From Fistularia commersonii (lineage: Eukaryota; Chordata; Actinopteri; Syngnathiformes; Fistulariidae), in the NCBI GenBank assembly GCA_037954325.1, contig JBBMNZ010000001.1, forward strand, positions 5,986,874 to 6,050,873: a DNA stretch of 64,000 nucleotides, written 5' to 3'. The notes beneath the pieces are model-generated. The model was given only the letters and a program-made list of their open reading frames with translations, made no database searches and was not told where the DNA came from. The first letter of the stretch is position 1. Each line of letters starts with the position of its first letter. The position numbers and the translations under genes were made by a program. This document shows, one piece after another, positions 12,372 to 23,630 of this stretch.

Positions 12372-12545
12372 AATCCTATTCACATGTTTTCTTTCTTGCT
12401 GCGGCTAACCTTCATCGCTCTCCTCTCCAGTGCACACCTCCACCTCTTACTCCTCTGTTACACCACCATCATCCAGCTCTCATACATGTCCTGTAACACA
12501 TATCTTTCTGCCATTCCAGACTTCCTCATACAGTAGTAAAGGTCA
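12372..12545 (-). mobile_element. Second, inverted fragment of the same LINE family
   Basis: Read on the minus strand, this piece gives the RT motifs RKSGMAERYV and, after a deletion, RRAMKVSRSK. These correspond to the RKSGVAEKYV region and the region after FADD in the larger copy at 10200-12262. The two fragments are in opposite orientations. Confidence 0.75.
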
Positions 12546-13406
12546 CTTCTGATTTGCAATATTCAAAATTAATTAGATGTAAGAATTTGTTAGAAAGGAT
12601 GAGAAAATTGATATGAGATTACCCCGAACTTATCAAGCTATTGGTTGGAAATAACTCATACGCAAACAAAAAGATAACTAGATGTAAAGGATTGTGGAAA
12701 ATCTGTCTGAAAATATGGGAAAAACAGAAAGCAAATTAGCTGGCAGTGAAATATCAGACAAATAGAAATGAAGCTATTGATGTTTTTCAGGTACAACATG
12801 TGTGTAGATTTACTTATTCTTAATATTAGAGGTTTCAAGACTCAAGTATATTTGTTCAGTCTGGGATTTTGCAAAATACCTAGGAGATGAATCCAAATTA
12901 AATACAGGGAAGAAAAAAAACTAAATCAATAAATGGTTGTTCAGTTGTAGCTGACCATGAGAAGGGAAAAAACTAAAATATTCATACCATCTTACCCTCC
13001 TTCTATATTATTTTCTCTCACACCAATGAAAAGCGTCCTCTTTCACTCCATATATACAGTCAGTCTTTAGAAAATATTTGGGGGGGGTCATTTTCATAAT
13101 AATCATATTTTGTTGAAATGCATGTAAGTTAATTCAGAAACATTTAAACAAAAGAAATTACAAAGAATCGATAATGTAACCTTCAAAATTTAATCTACTT
13201 ATTCTTTCAATGTCTTATAAACCCTGCATCATTTTCTTGAACATGCTATTTTTGTCAGGTCATTTTCTGCAGACTATTTAAGAGGAATGACTACTAATTT
13301 CCAGGTTATTTTCTGAAAAGTAGTAACTTTGCAGAAAAATGAAAAAAAAAAACACCAAATTAGCAAAGAACAGGCAAGGAGAATCAGTCTCTTTGAGAAG
13401 CAAAAA
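12546..13406. other. AT-rich spacer between LINE remains and calr 3' end
   Basis: I see no coding or RNA gene and no clear mobile element in this stretch. Confidence 0.5.
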
Positions 13407-13984
13407 TTTATTCACTGAAAAAGAAACCGTGAACCCGACAGACGGACGCGCATTAAGGAGAGAATGAAGATGGTAGTATCACAGTTTGCCCAAAACACAA
13501 ACACACACACAGTCTCATGTACACACAAACAAGCTGTCATACATACATGATGGAGGGGGAGGGGGAGGGAACAATGCGGTTTTAAGCAGGCAATGGAAAC
13601 GCAATAATTGAATAAATTATAAAAGGGGTCGGTCAGCACAGTCCAGCAGTCACACGGGAGGGTTCAAAGTGCATGGAGGCAACGTCACACATCCGGACAA
13701 AGGCAGCAATAAAATAAACATGGATGATGGCGGGACAGACCAGCAGCGCTGCTCAAGAAATCACATTAAATTAGAAAACGTAGCGCACCCTTGGGAGGAA
13801 AACACTAGTCAACTCCATTCTCTAACTTCAAGGTTAAAAATAAAGGAATCCATTTTAAAAAAAAAAAAAAAAAAGACCTTTGCTGACCCCCACCCAGCAC
13901 CCCTCCCCCACCGCCCACACCTGAATGAATGCCATATCAAAAGGCCAGAGTCCAGAGTTTGATCCTGCAGAGAAACAGGCTGCT
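13407..13984 (-). other. calr: calr 3' UTR with polyadenylation signal
   Basis: The sequence between the TAG stop (13985-13987) and an AATAAA on the minus strand (complement of 13407-13412) is the likely 3' UTR. It includes an A/T homopolymer near 13857-13874. The end of the transcript, about 13385-13395, is inferred. Confidence 0.6.
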
Positions 13985-16900
13985 CTACAGCTCGATTTTC
14001 ACATTGGCCTTTGACTCTGCGTCCTCTGTCACTTCGCCACCTTCGCTCTCTTCCTCCTCCTCCTCCTCATCGTCGCCATCCTCATCGTCGTCGTCCTCTT
14101 CCTCGTGGTCCTCTGACTGCTTTTTGCTCTTCTCCTCCTCCTCCCTCAGCTTCCTCTCCATGTCATCCTGCTCCTCCTTCATCTTTTTTTCTGGTCCCTT
14201 GGAGGACAGGCGAACAGAACGTGTTAAAATGAACATATTGAACTCTTTAGCTAGTTTACAATTTTATCATACGCAGAAAAATAAAACATGTTGCAGCTAG
14301 AAAACTAGCAATGAATTGATAAGAATTAGAAGGAACTGAGCAGGAAAGTAAGCAGGAATATCACTCAAAACTAGAATGAACCATATTTCACATGAATTAA
14401 ATTCATGGGTTGGTTCGACAAGGCTCTCAAGTTTTCCGTCTCAGGATTTAAATGACAGTGAAGGCAAATGTGTCTTCCTTTCAAATAGGATGTCAATAGA
14501 GAGCTTGTACAACATTTAAAGCAAGACAAACAGGGCACGGTGATCTTTCCTCGACTGTAGCATCAGGATCCTACCTCTGTGACGCCCCAGGTTTTCTTCC
14601 CAAATTCCTCTGCCTCTTTGACGTCATCTGTGATCAGCAAGTTGTCGAAGATGGTGCCGGATTTCACCTGAACACATAAGACGTGAGCTCCGGGCTCTGC
14701 CAACAGACACAACCTCAGACAGCTGCAGCAGCGAGATTACCTGCCACAGGTCCAGGCCCAACACGCCAATCTTGTCGAACTTGTACATGTTGGCGTCGTG
14801 GTTGTACTCGGGGTTGTCGATCTCGGGGTGGACCCATGCGCCCTTGTAGTCCGGGTTGTCAATCTGCTTGGGTTTCCACTCACCCTGAAACACAACCTCG
14901 GTGAGTCACAACCAGAGTTCTGCCCCCCAACACCACTGGTCCCTCCTGCCCCCAGTGGTACCTGGTAATCTGGGTTGGTGATCATGGGAGGCTCCCACTC
15001 TCCGTCCATGTCCTCGTCCCAGTCGTCGGGCTTGTTGGCTTCGGGGTCGGGGATGGTCTCAGGCTTATCCCAGTCCTGCAACACAGCAGTTTCACTGTGT
15101 CAATCTCCCAAAGCTACTATATTAGTAGACACAAATGATCAAATGTTGATAGTTTGTTGCGATCTTGTTTTTCCAATATACAATATTACAGTTCCTTGCC
15201 GATTTAGTCATTTGTGCAGTGTGTTTACTGTATTTTGGGAATCATAGATGAGTGCGTAGAACTGCATAATATGCTGACACTTATATGTTGACACTAGGAA
15301 AAAAAACAAGCAAATAAATCACAATTTAAGGGGGAAAAAACTCAAAAAATGCACAATGAGAAAATAGTTTCTTAATTTTCCTCTGTATAATTAAAACAGA
15401 AAAAAAAAAGATTACTGAAACATGAATGATTTGTTGTACTGTTGAAGTTATATGATTAATTCAAAATATCAGCAATTTTAGTCATACTTTCTCCTCTAAA
15501 TCTTGGTTTTCTGCTCCAGAAGCCTAGATTATTTGCTCGAATGTGGCTCGAACAACCCAACACGACAGCTTCAGAACAACTGACAGGGTTGAGTGAGACA
15601 CAGGGGGGGGTGGGAAGGAGGTTAGTAGGCAAAACTCCAACCTCGGGCTTGGTGTCAGTGGGGTCGTCGATCTTGGCCCGGTCATCCCAGTCGCTGGGCT
15701 TCACAGCCTTCGGGTCCTTGATCCTCTTTGAGGGCAGCATGTCCCAGTCGTCCTCCAGAGAGCCCGACTCCACCTTCTCGTTGTTGATCTTCACCTCGTA
15801 CGTCTGGTCCGGGTTCAGGATCAGTGTATACAGGTGGGTCAGCTCGTCATCCTGGGGGGGGGGGATTGAGATGGAGGGGCGGGTTGAGTCCCTGCTCCAG
15901 CAAAATGAAAACCAGAGGGCCTGAGGCTGAAGCAGCTACCTTGCATTTGATGTCCTTCTTGATGAGGTGGTTCTGGCCCTTGTAATTGAAGATGACATGA
16001 ACCTTCTTGGTGCTGTACCCACAGATGTCGGGACCTGAACACATGCATGCACATATAGTCATGTTCACTTTTTAAAAGGCCAAGGCAGGAAGACCAATAC
16101 CATAATTTGCTCCAACATGTGTGTTGTGCAGCGAGGACTACTGTGACTCACCAAACATGATGTAATACTGTGAATCTCCATGCATGTCGGTCTGGTCCAG
16201 GTCAGAGGGGAAGATCTTGACGTAGCCACCTCCACAGTCAATTTTCTGCTCATGTTTAATGGTAAACTGGATGACGAGGGGCTTCCCCTCATTGCTGAAG
16301 GGCTCGAAGGCAGCGGAGAGGGCATAAAAGCGGGCATCCTGGCTGGTCTGGATGCCTGGTGGAGGCAAGTGAAAGAGTTGTTCAGGCGCAACCGAAGAGA
16401 GCAGGCAACTTCCTCACCCCACTCCCCCTACCCATCTTTTCAGAGCTGAAATTGCAGAATTGTGCTGACACGCCACTGCGGTTCAGTATTAACACACTTC
16501 TGAAGGCAGCACAAAGAAACACATCATCACACACAGAGCAATAATGAATATAATACCATAATATTATAAGTGCATGCAGTGAAGATCTTCAGGTAATATC
16601 TTTTAAGTCACTCTCTGGTCAATATTCAACTAATATCCTTCATTGTTTTTCTACATTTCCTGCTGATTCTTTCCTGTGATCTATTTCACCTGTGGCACTG
16701 TCCAGTGCTTGTGAAAGCAGTATAGAGGAGCTACACAATGAAAAATGAGGAATTACAAAAAAATGTAATATATAATCAAAACATAAGGATCATCTCTAGG
16801 TGATGATCTCTGGGTATAAGTACCGAAAGTATAAAAGTATATGACTTTAAAAAAAAAACACTTGATGCTTCATCCCGTTAACACAAAAATAGAACTATTT

Positions 16901-17159
16901 CTATAATGCAGTGATTCACTGTCAGGGGGGAGCTTAAATACATTTACATGGATGTGATTTATTCAAAGTACTACACTTGCTGCATGAGAGATATAGTTGC
17001 CTACATTTGCCTGCCCTTAAAAGGGGCGGGGGGGGGGGGTTATTCCAGTCCAGAGTTTATGGTCACACGGTCATTTCCTTGTCCTGGAAGCAGCTGCACC
17101 CAGATCAGTTCGTGCAGAAGACGCGAAGATCTGCAGCATGACGTGCGTGTGCGTGCGTG

Positions 17160-17190
<31 letters not shown>

Positions 17191-18108
17191 CACCTTTATC
17201 CGCTTCAGCATCTCCGTAGAACTTCCCAGAGCTCAGTTTCCACTCGCCGTAGTCCGACTTGTGCTTGGACTGGACCCACCTGCTCTTCCATCCGTCTGGG
17301 GGGGGGAAGAGTGTTTTACCCGGCCATTAATATTAGATTCACAGATTTCTGTCACTTTCATCTGTATTAAAAAAATATATATACATATTTGCTGATTTAC
17401 AGGACGGCGCAAGACGACCTCGCCTTCAAAATAAGAGCGGAAACGGTGACATGCTTCGAGGGACGTGTCATTTAAAGCCGACTCTGTTTTACACTGCCTT
17501 TTTAATTTTCTTTAATGTAACTATTTACTTTGAGCTGGGGTGAAAGGTCCTCTATCTACAAAGGAACTTTTATTATTAGTTTTTTGATGTTTTCTGAGGC
17601 TCAACGTAGGTGTCGATCATGTGGTATCTCATACCAAAAGCGAAACGATATCCTGGAAGATCGCGAGACGTCAACTGACTTCTACCTCGATCGGCCGGAA
17701 TCGAAAAATACACAAGTTTTCACTAACTTCCGGTTTGATTTTGATTCTTAGCTAGTTTAATAGTTTAATTCTAGTATAGAAATAGTAGTATTTAGCAAGC
17801 ATGATAGAAACATAACTGGTAGTCACACACTGGCCTAGCGCCTTCCCAGTGGACACAAAAATATACATTGGATATATATTTAATTTTAACAGCCTTATTG
17901 GCAGGTTAAAACAGTATAAAACAGACGAGTAATACGTAATAACGTCAGTTGTGCGCGGTTAACGGACACTTTCACAGCCATTCATACGTGAGGCGTGGAA
18001 TCGCTTCGTCGTACCTCCGTCCAGGAACTGCTCTTTGAAGTACACGACAGCGTCAACCGTCACAGCAACCGATGCGAGAACGGCAAGAACGGCCACGGGG
18101 AGCTTCAT
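13985..18108 (-). CDS. calr: Calreticulin, ER calcium-binding lectin chaperone (9 exons, 422 aa)
   Basis: Coding exons: 18015-18108, 17194-17295, 16152-16355, 15940-16034, 15642-15851, 14962-15075, 14741-14884, 14575-14667, 13985-14197. Internal sizes are 102, 204, 95, 210, 114, 144 and 93 nt, which match the human CALR exons as I remember them. Seen: a signal peptide (about 1-20); an N/lectin domain with both family signatures (KHEQKIDCGGGYVKIF and IMFGPDICG, holding the disulphide cysteines); a P domain with three type-1 repeats (e.g. IKDPKAVKPSDWDD) followed by type-2 repeats (e.g. GEWKPKQIDNPDY); and an acidic C domain (353-422). Known: it binds monoglucosylated glycoproteins and buffers ER calcium. 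The protein ends KIEL, not KDEL. calr3 and other paralogues are less likely, given the adjacent rad23a. Confidence 0.97.
15852..15864 (-). repeat. poly-C tract forming the calr exon 5 acceptor
   Basis: On the coding strand, a run of about ten C directly precedes the AG of the acceptor for exon 15642-15851. A similar C run precedes exon 2 (17296-17306). Confidence 0.8.
17140..17193 (-). repeat. (CA)n microsatellite at the calr intron 2 donor
   Basis: The donor of calr exon 2 reads GTGACACACACACA on the gene strand, so the microsatellite starts within the donor consensus at about +3. The tract is about 50 bp with a few CG interruptions. Confidence 0.9.
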
Positions 18109-18227
18109 GTCGTCGGCCTGGATTCGGTGCCGATGCGGGAGAAGACGGTGAATTCCGGATGAAGTCGCCTAATAAAACCTTGGGGGAAACGTAACCTGAC
18201 TATTTCCACAGCTCGGAGTGCTGCACA

Positions 18228-18246
18228 GATGGCCGCCGCTCATTGG
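18228..18246 (-). promoter_or_regulatory. ERSE-like element
   Basis: On the gene strand, CCAAT then nine GC-rich bases (GAGCGGCGG) then CCATC. The spacing is right, but two bases of the CCACG half differ. GC-rich spacers are typical of strong ERSEs. Confidence 0.5.
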
Positions 18247-18258
18247 ATACGAGTCTGG

Positions 18259-18277
18259 CCAATGAAATGAGACCACG
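18259..18277 (+). promoter_or_regulatory. ER stress response element (perfect ERSE)
   Basis: CCAATGAAATGAGACCACG matches the CCAAT-N9-CCACG consensus exactly. It is on the plus strand, so it is inverted relative to calr, and lies about 150 bp from the start codon. Known: ERSEs bind NF-Y at CCAAT and ATF6 or XBP1 at CCACG, and they drive chaperone genes including CALR in either orientation. Confidence 0.8.
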
Positions 18278-18280
18278 AGT

Positions 18281-19027
18281 TACATTTCGGAATTGCTCGG
18301 GAGGAACCGGAACGCCTCGGAAATGAGAAGGCGGGACGAGTGACGCCTGCTGCATTCGGCCAGAGAATTGTATCACTGTCACCCAATATCTAAGAAAATT
18401 AAAATAAAGCACGATATCATGTCCAACTTTTCTTGAGTCATATTAGAAAAAGGCAGGATAATACCTGGAAATAGTTTTAATGAAGGTCCTACTTTCTTTG
18501 ACTCATAACTTGAGTTCTGTGAAAAATTACACTGCTTTTCCTATTTGTGTATTTTATGAATGTTCTCCCATAAAAATAAAAGATTACAGTGCTGTGTCAC
18601 AGGCAACATAAAACACCATGTTTTTATTTTTATTCATTTTTTTCCGTTACGTAAAAGTCACCAAACCTGTACGACCACTGCCACCTTGTAAGAAAATTGA
18701 CTTCATTTTAAGAAATCGATTGATTGTAAATCTTGACTTTATTTAGATACTTTAGATATTTAATACACAAGTTGAAGTTTTACGAAGCGGAAGACTGCAG
18801 GAGGAAGACAATATGTCAAAGGTCACGTTTTACACAACCATGCATGTGAATCTATAGTGTTGAGTATTTAGGTATTATTTATTTTTATAATCATTAGTGA
18901 GCACATATAGTATAAACGTACAAAATATATATACAAACAAACATGGCTAAATTGAATAACGTGTCGTATATGGGTATTAGTTTATATCATTATCTGGAAA
19001 CCGTGGCGTCATCCGCAAGGATAGCTC
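18281..19027. other. Spacer between calr promoter and tRNA-His
   Basis: AT-rich; no gene or mobile element was recognised. Confidence 0.5.
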
Positions 19028-19099
19028 GCCGTGATCGTATAGTGGTTAGTACTCTGCGTTGTGGCCGCAGCAACCCCGGTTCGAATCCGGGTCACGGCA
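19028..19099 (+). tRNA. tRNA-His (anticodon GTG)
   Basis: 72 nt folding as a full cloverleaf: acceptor stem GCCGTGA/TCACGGC, anticodon stem CTGCG/CGCAG with loop TTGTGGC (anticodon GTG), and T arm CCCGG-TTCGAAT-CCGGG. The internal promoters are intact, no CCA is encoded (as expected in eukaryotes), and a T5 Pol III terminator follows at 19100-19104. It has no intron. It resembles the vertebrate tRNA-His consensus so closely that a functional gene is likely. Confidence 0.96.
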
Positions 19100-19104
19100 T
19101 TTTT

Positions 19105-20436
19105 ATATTTTTTCTTCTTTTTTAAATTTTAATAATAATGATTGACTTAATTTACATGACTTAATTTAATGACTTCATAATAAACAGTATAAAAAAAGGG
19201 GGGGGGGGACAACAAGAAACCAAGAAGCCACGTGGCATTGGCCGAAATTTTGGGGCAGTTTTCAAACGGAAAGGAGAATACATAAAAAAAATGTATATGT
19301 GGCGTATTTTTTTCCTTTCGTAAATAGCTGTGGAACGTATCGTATATTCATTTACGATACGAACTCCACGGTGTGTTGCATTCGGGTTCCTCACACTGAA
19401 CATTCAGGTAACACCGGCACCACTCCAGGTGTCATTCAGGAAGGAATGAAACTCATCCAGTTTGACCGACTAGAAATTCTCCTTCGGTACGGAGTCACGC
19501 TTGATAACAATCCTGCAGAGTTTCCTCTTTCTCGACCCACTGAAATGGTGAACGGTCTCCAATCTCCGATCTCACACAATGAGACTTGCAAGGAGCAAAC
19601 CGGGGCATCGGGAAAAGCTTTGGGTTCGGCGTCTTGCATAAGGACACTTTGTCATGCAAGACAGCTCGGAATCGAAGCATCAACCTGACCTGGGTGTCGA
19701 GGGGTGTCATCCAGAATCGCTGGCAAAGGGAGATGTTCGGGTCATTAGTTGCCCATTTACTAATTTGTAATCCAGTAAGTAACTTACTTTTGTGAGAGTT
19801 AGATTGAGGGATAAAACATTTCAGCTGAGTCTGTGAGTTTGCTAGTTAGCGGCTAACCTCGCAAAAGTAGCGGTTCTGTCCTCAGATGACAGTTGCCAGC
19901 GTACCAAATTATTGTATTCCTTTTCAAAGGCTTTCCTGACCAACAAGATGTGATGAGAATGCATTCATTCTTTTTCCAAAACCCGACGCTCGCTGTCGAT
20001 TTTCCACACATTTTGTTGCGGAGGCTGACATCTGGTCAAGAAAAAATCAGGGAGTCGACATTTGAAAAGGCCTGGTGGATTTGTAGTGCGCCATCTTGCA
20101 GTACCAATTGCTGGACTATATAGTTCAGGTATATGTAGTATGTAGTATGTCATGTATATCGTCACTCTCTTTAAATAATCGCTTAAGTCATTTTTTCAGA
20201 TTTTTCAGGAAACGCAAAAAACTGAACTATTTGACACACTCTTGCCATAGGCAATTTCTACTAAAGGGGAAGAATGGCACAATCTGTTTAACTGAGGATG
20301 TAGGCAATTTTACAAGAGGTGGTCAGCATCATGAGGAGATGATTCGGGAAAAAAAAAAACATTTTGTGAAAAAATGACCGAGGTGATTATTTGAAGAGGG
20401 TGAAGATATAATTACAATCCTATTACCGTAATTTCC
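19105..20436. other. Unassigned spacer
   Basis: Contains a G-run near 19198-19209 and a GC-balanced stretch (19370-19740) that stays open for 129 codons on the plus strand, but it has no recognised domain, splice context or codon signal. I see no supported gene. Confidence 0.4.
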
Positions 20437-20887
20437 GGACTATTGAGCGCACCTGAATACAAGCTGCACCGGCTAAATATAACAAAATAAATATACGTGT
20501 ACATATATAGGCCGCACTTTTCAATAATCTTTGGGTGTTCACGTAGTAACGTGAGATATTTACACAGAAAGATACTTTTCATTAAATACATACCGATAAT
20601 ATCCACAAATATGTACCGGAAATGCTTTTTATCCGAACATTTCCTGTAACACGGTTGATGAAAAAGATTAATAATAAATGACACAAGGAAAAGTCTATCC
20701 CGGCTTTGTCCGACTCCAGCTGATTGCTATCTTGGTCTTCCTCCTGCGCACTAAAACTTTTCAAGTTTTCTTCTTCAGTGTCTGAACTGAACGGGCTCAG
20801 AATTTCATGGTTAAATGTTTTGGCAGCATGAAGTACATTAGATCCCAAATATCCATAAATTAGCCGCTGATAGTCCGGAAATGATGG
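20437..20887 (-). mobile_element. Short non-autonomous DNA element, copy 1
   Basis: One end reads TACCGTAATTTCCGGACTAT; the other reads the complement of CATTTCCGGACTAT followed by AGCGGCTAATTTATGG. The same two termini, in the opposite order, bound the element at 28464-28931. The two copies are therefore inverted relative to each other. The superfamily is not identified and no coding capacity is seen. Confidence 0.65.
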
Positions 20888-21261
20888 TAGTCTTATAGGA
20901 TTGTGGTAAAAGTGAATACTCGGAGGCCAGAGTAAACAATGCTGCGGGTTAGACTTAGACCTGTGAGCCATAGTTTCCCCACCTCTATTTCAGATAATTC
21001 CTTTTTCTTTCCTTCTTTTCTTTAACGACTAACCGATGAATATTTCTGCTCTGTGAGAATCGCAGAGAACGGTGCTGGTCATTTGGGATGGCGTGCAGGG
21101 TCTCAGTGCAAGTCATAAGTCCAGTCAGAGTCTCAAGAAACCTTGAGGTAAAACATTTAAAGGATCAGGGGCCAGAAAAACATGTCTGAATCCGAAGAAT
21201 CAAATCTGACATATAAAAAAGTGAATTCTGTTTTTTGAGAAAACATACTGGGACACCCAAA

Positions 21262-21655
21262 GGTCATGTCGATGGCTGAAATGCAAAACCTCCAATCTGA
21301 AAAAAAGGAAATGAAAAAAAAAAAAAAAACATTTGATTATAGCATGGTCTTTGTTAAAGATATTTGAGAATATTCTATTGTTCACAGACTATATTTCTAT
21401 GTTATAATTTAAAAATACATAGCATTTTTTTTTACCACTGACAATGCAGATAAGTGTTTTTTTTCCTATTTTTTTCTGCTTCATTGTGCACATAGGAGTT
21501 TTGTCATGTGACATTTATGTCAAAAGAAAGGGCGGGATTATCTTGCAGATAGACTGAAAATGTGGAGCCATCCCATTTCTCACCATTCAATGCAAAAACC
21601 CAAAATCGAAAAATTTGCAGATAAGAGGTTTTGCATTCCAGCCATCGATGTGACC
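21262..21655. mobile_element. MITE-like element with about 38-bp terminal inverted repeats
   Basis: The left end GTCGATGGCTGAAATGCAAA and the complement of the right end (ATCGATGGCTGGAATGCAAA) match, as do the following ACCTC and ATCTG blocks. The length is about 394 bp. The interior is AT-rich and non-coding. The boundary duplication is not clear. Confidence 0.55.
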
Positions 21656-22679
21656 ATGTTGTCATTTTAGTTGTCTATTTTTATCCTTCTTGTTGTCTTT
21701 CCATTCTCATCCTGTTAATTTTATCCTTGTTGTCATTCTCTTATCCGTTCCTATCCTTATTATTGTCTTTTAACTGTCTCTTCTATTTTTATTCATATTT
21801 ACTGATATTATCATTGTTGTTATTGTTATTGTAAATCTCATCTTATGCATTGAGTCAGGTTAGACTGAAGTCCCAGCGGGAGAAATTGGAAATAGCGGAT
21901 GCAGGAGATGTTGTGCAAGTTCTACAAAAGTATGTTGCTTCAGCATCCAGAAAGACATGACATGCAAACCTCAGTTAAGTGTCGCTGACGGCGGGGGGCT
22001 TTGGGGTATGATCTCTTTCCTTCTTTCTTCAAATCAGCAGGGGGTCCTGATGTCATCAAGTACTTGTGGTGATGTCACCAGGAAGTTGTGGTTCCGCCGC
22101 TAGCCTTACATAGGCGGGAGAACTTGGGTAAATAACCTCTCTTGAAGCTCGAACCGGGCAGATCGGGCGCTCTAATATCTGTTTATTTCTATTAGCATCA
22201 TATTTCACTGTTCAGGGTCAGAACACTTTCCTTAAATTTCCAAAAACAAGTTGATTAGGTCACGGTGTCATTACGCTATATGTTCTGCAGAGGGTGCTGG
22301 TTTGTTTACATTTTTCATTCATTACAAACAGACTAGTGGAACACAGCACACATTTTTTTCTTCTTTACTAGAACACAAACAAAATCTAATAATGAAAAAT
22401 AGTAAAATCGAAATAGTAAATATAACTGTATCAAATAATTGCAAATATTTACATGTTGTCCTTTACAACGTTGGCTAACATTTCTCTTTTAAGTGCTGTC
22501 CGGTCAACTTCTAAATAAAATATCTTTATGAGTTTGAGTAGTAAAAGCCATCTATAGAAAAAAAAAAATAGAAAAGAGTAAATATATATGTGACTTCTTA
22601 AAATTCATCATGTCTCAGGTTTTAAACCCAGAATCTCTTTTGCCTTTGGTCACTTGAGTCATTTCATCATTGCAACCAC
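21656..22679. other. Unassigned spacer
   Basis: T-rich plus strand at first, then AT-rich sequence; no recognisable gene or element. Confidence 0.4.
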
Positions 22680-22681
22680 GT

Positions 22682-22712
<31 letters not shown>
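22680..22712. repeat. (TG)n microsatellite
   Basis: A run of TG dinucleotides. Confidence 0.9.
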
Positions 22713-22713
<1 letters not shown>

Positions 22714-22989
22714 ACACCAACCAAAACATTTTCCAACATTATTATGCGATTTGATGACGCCGACTGAGAATTTGCTGGACAAGTCCGTTGTCTCCCGGGG
22801 GGGAAACAAAGACCGTGAAGGTCATTTGATTCACCTTCGCGTTCGTCATCCATCCCGTGAGCCGCTGATTCACAAGGGTGACGGCGTTGTTGTTGTTGTT
22901 GTGGAGGAAACTCCCAGGCTAAAAATACTTTATCATAAGAAAAAGCCATGTTCTTGTTTGCTATAGTGATGGACAGGCTGGGGTTAGAC

Positions 22990-23139
22990 CAGGGTTGGCA
23001 AACGTACGGCCCGCGGGCCGGCACCGGCCCACAAGGAGGTTCATTCAAAACCGTAGGATATTTTCAAAGCGAAAAAATGCATAAAAGAGATGGATTTAAT
23101 TTTTTTTATTAAAAGCAATTCAAGAATTATCCGCTAGGG
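22990..23139. mobile_element. Terminal fragment of a hAT-type element
   Basis: Begins CAGGGTTGGCAAACGTACGG and continues into CCGCGGGCC, the common start of hAT (Charlie-like) repeats. The matching right end was not found. It is broken at 23140 by, or simply adjacent to, a second hAT element. Confidence 0.5.
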
Positions 23140-23548
23140 CAGGGGTCGGCAACCTGCGGCTCTTTCATCCTTACACTGCGGCTCCGAGTGGCTTGGGAAA
23201 ATTAATTATGGGTATTTCATTGAAGTGTATTCTATTTGTGTTAGTTCCTTTTTTTAAATTTTAGTTCTAAATTGGAAGATTGTTGTGATCTTGAAATATC
23301 AAAATAAAATTATATTTATTATTTTCGACGCTCAAAATATATGTCACACTCGCGGAAGCCGGTATACCTGGCAAGACGCTGTCAATTTGTTGAGACTTTC
23401 AACCCCAGGTAGGCAAAATATGAAAAAGCAATATATACAGTAGTGTCTTTATTTTAGACGTCAAAAAGTAACCGCGACTCCCAGTGTTTTCTTTTCGTGG
23501 AAACCGGGTCCACATGGCTCTTTGAATGTTAAAGGTTGCCGACCCCTG
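23140..23548. mobile_element. Non-autonomous hAT element
   Basis: The termini CAGGGGTCGGCAACCT and AGGTTGCCGACCCCTG are inverted repeats of hAT type. About 409 bp, non-coding. The flanking 8-mers do not match, so a rearrangement or nested insertion is possible. Confidence 0.75.
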
Positions 23549-23630
23549 AAAACAATTAGTATAAATAATATCATTTGTCTATAAAATTGTTATAAGTACA
23601 CCTCTGCATAAAATTATATCCTTAGTAACA

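Larger units (their letters stand above)
18109..18280 (-). promoter_or_regulatory. calr promoter with TATA-like box
   Basis: GC-rich sequence upstream of the calr ATG. On the gene strand a TTTTATTA (complement of 18170-18177) lies about 62-70 bp upstream of the ATG and could serve as a TATA-like element. Two ERSE-type sites lie above it and are listed separately. The transcription start is not determined. Confidence 0.5.

Noticed and set aside
13929..14300. Serine-rich open frame opposite the calr last exon
   Set aside because: It is the antisense shadow of the acidic Glu/Asp codons of calreticulin.
19299..19688. 129-codon frame near the tRNA gene
   Set aside because: No similarity recognised, composition is like non-coding DNA, and there is no promoter or splice evidence.
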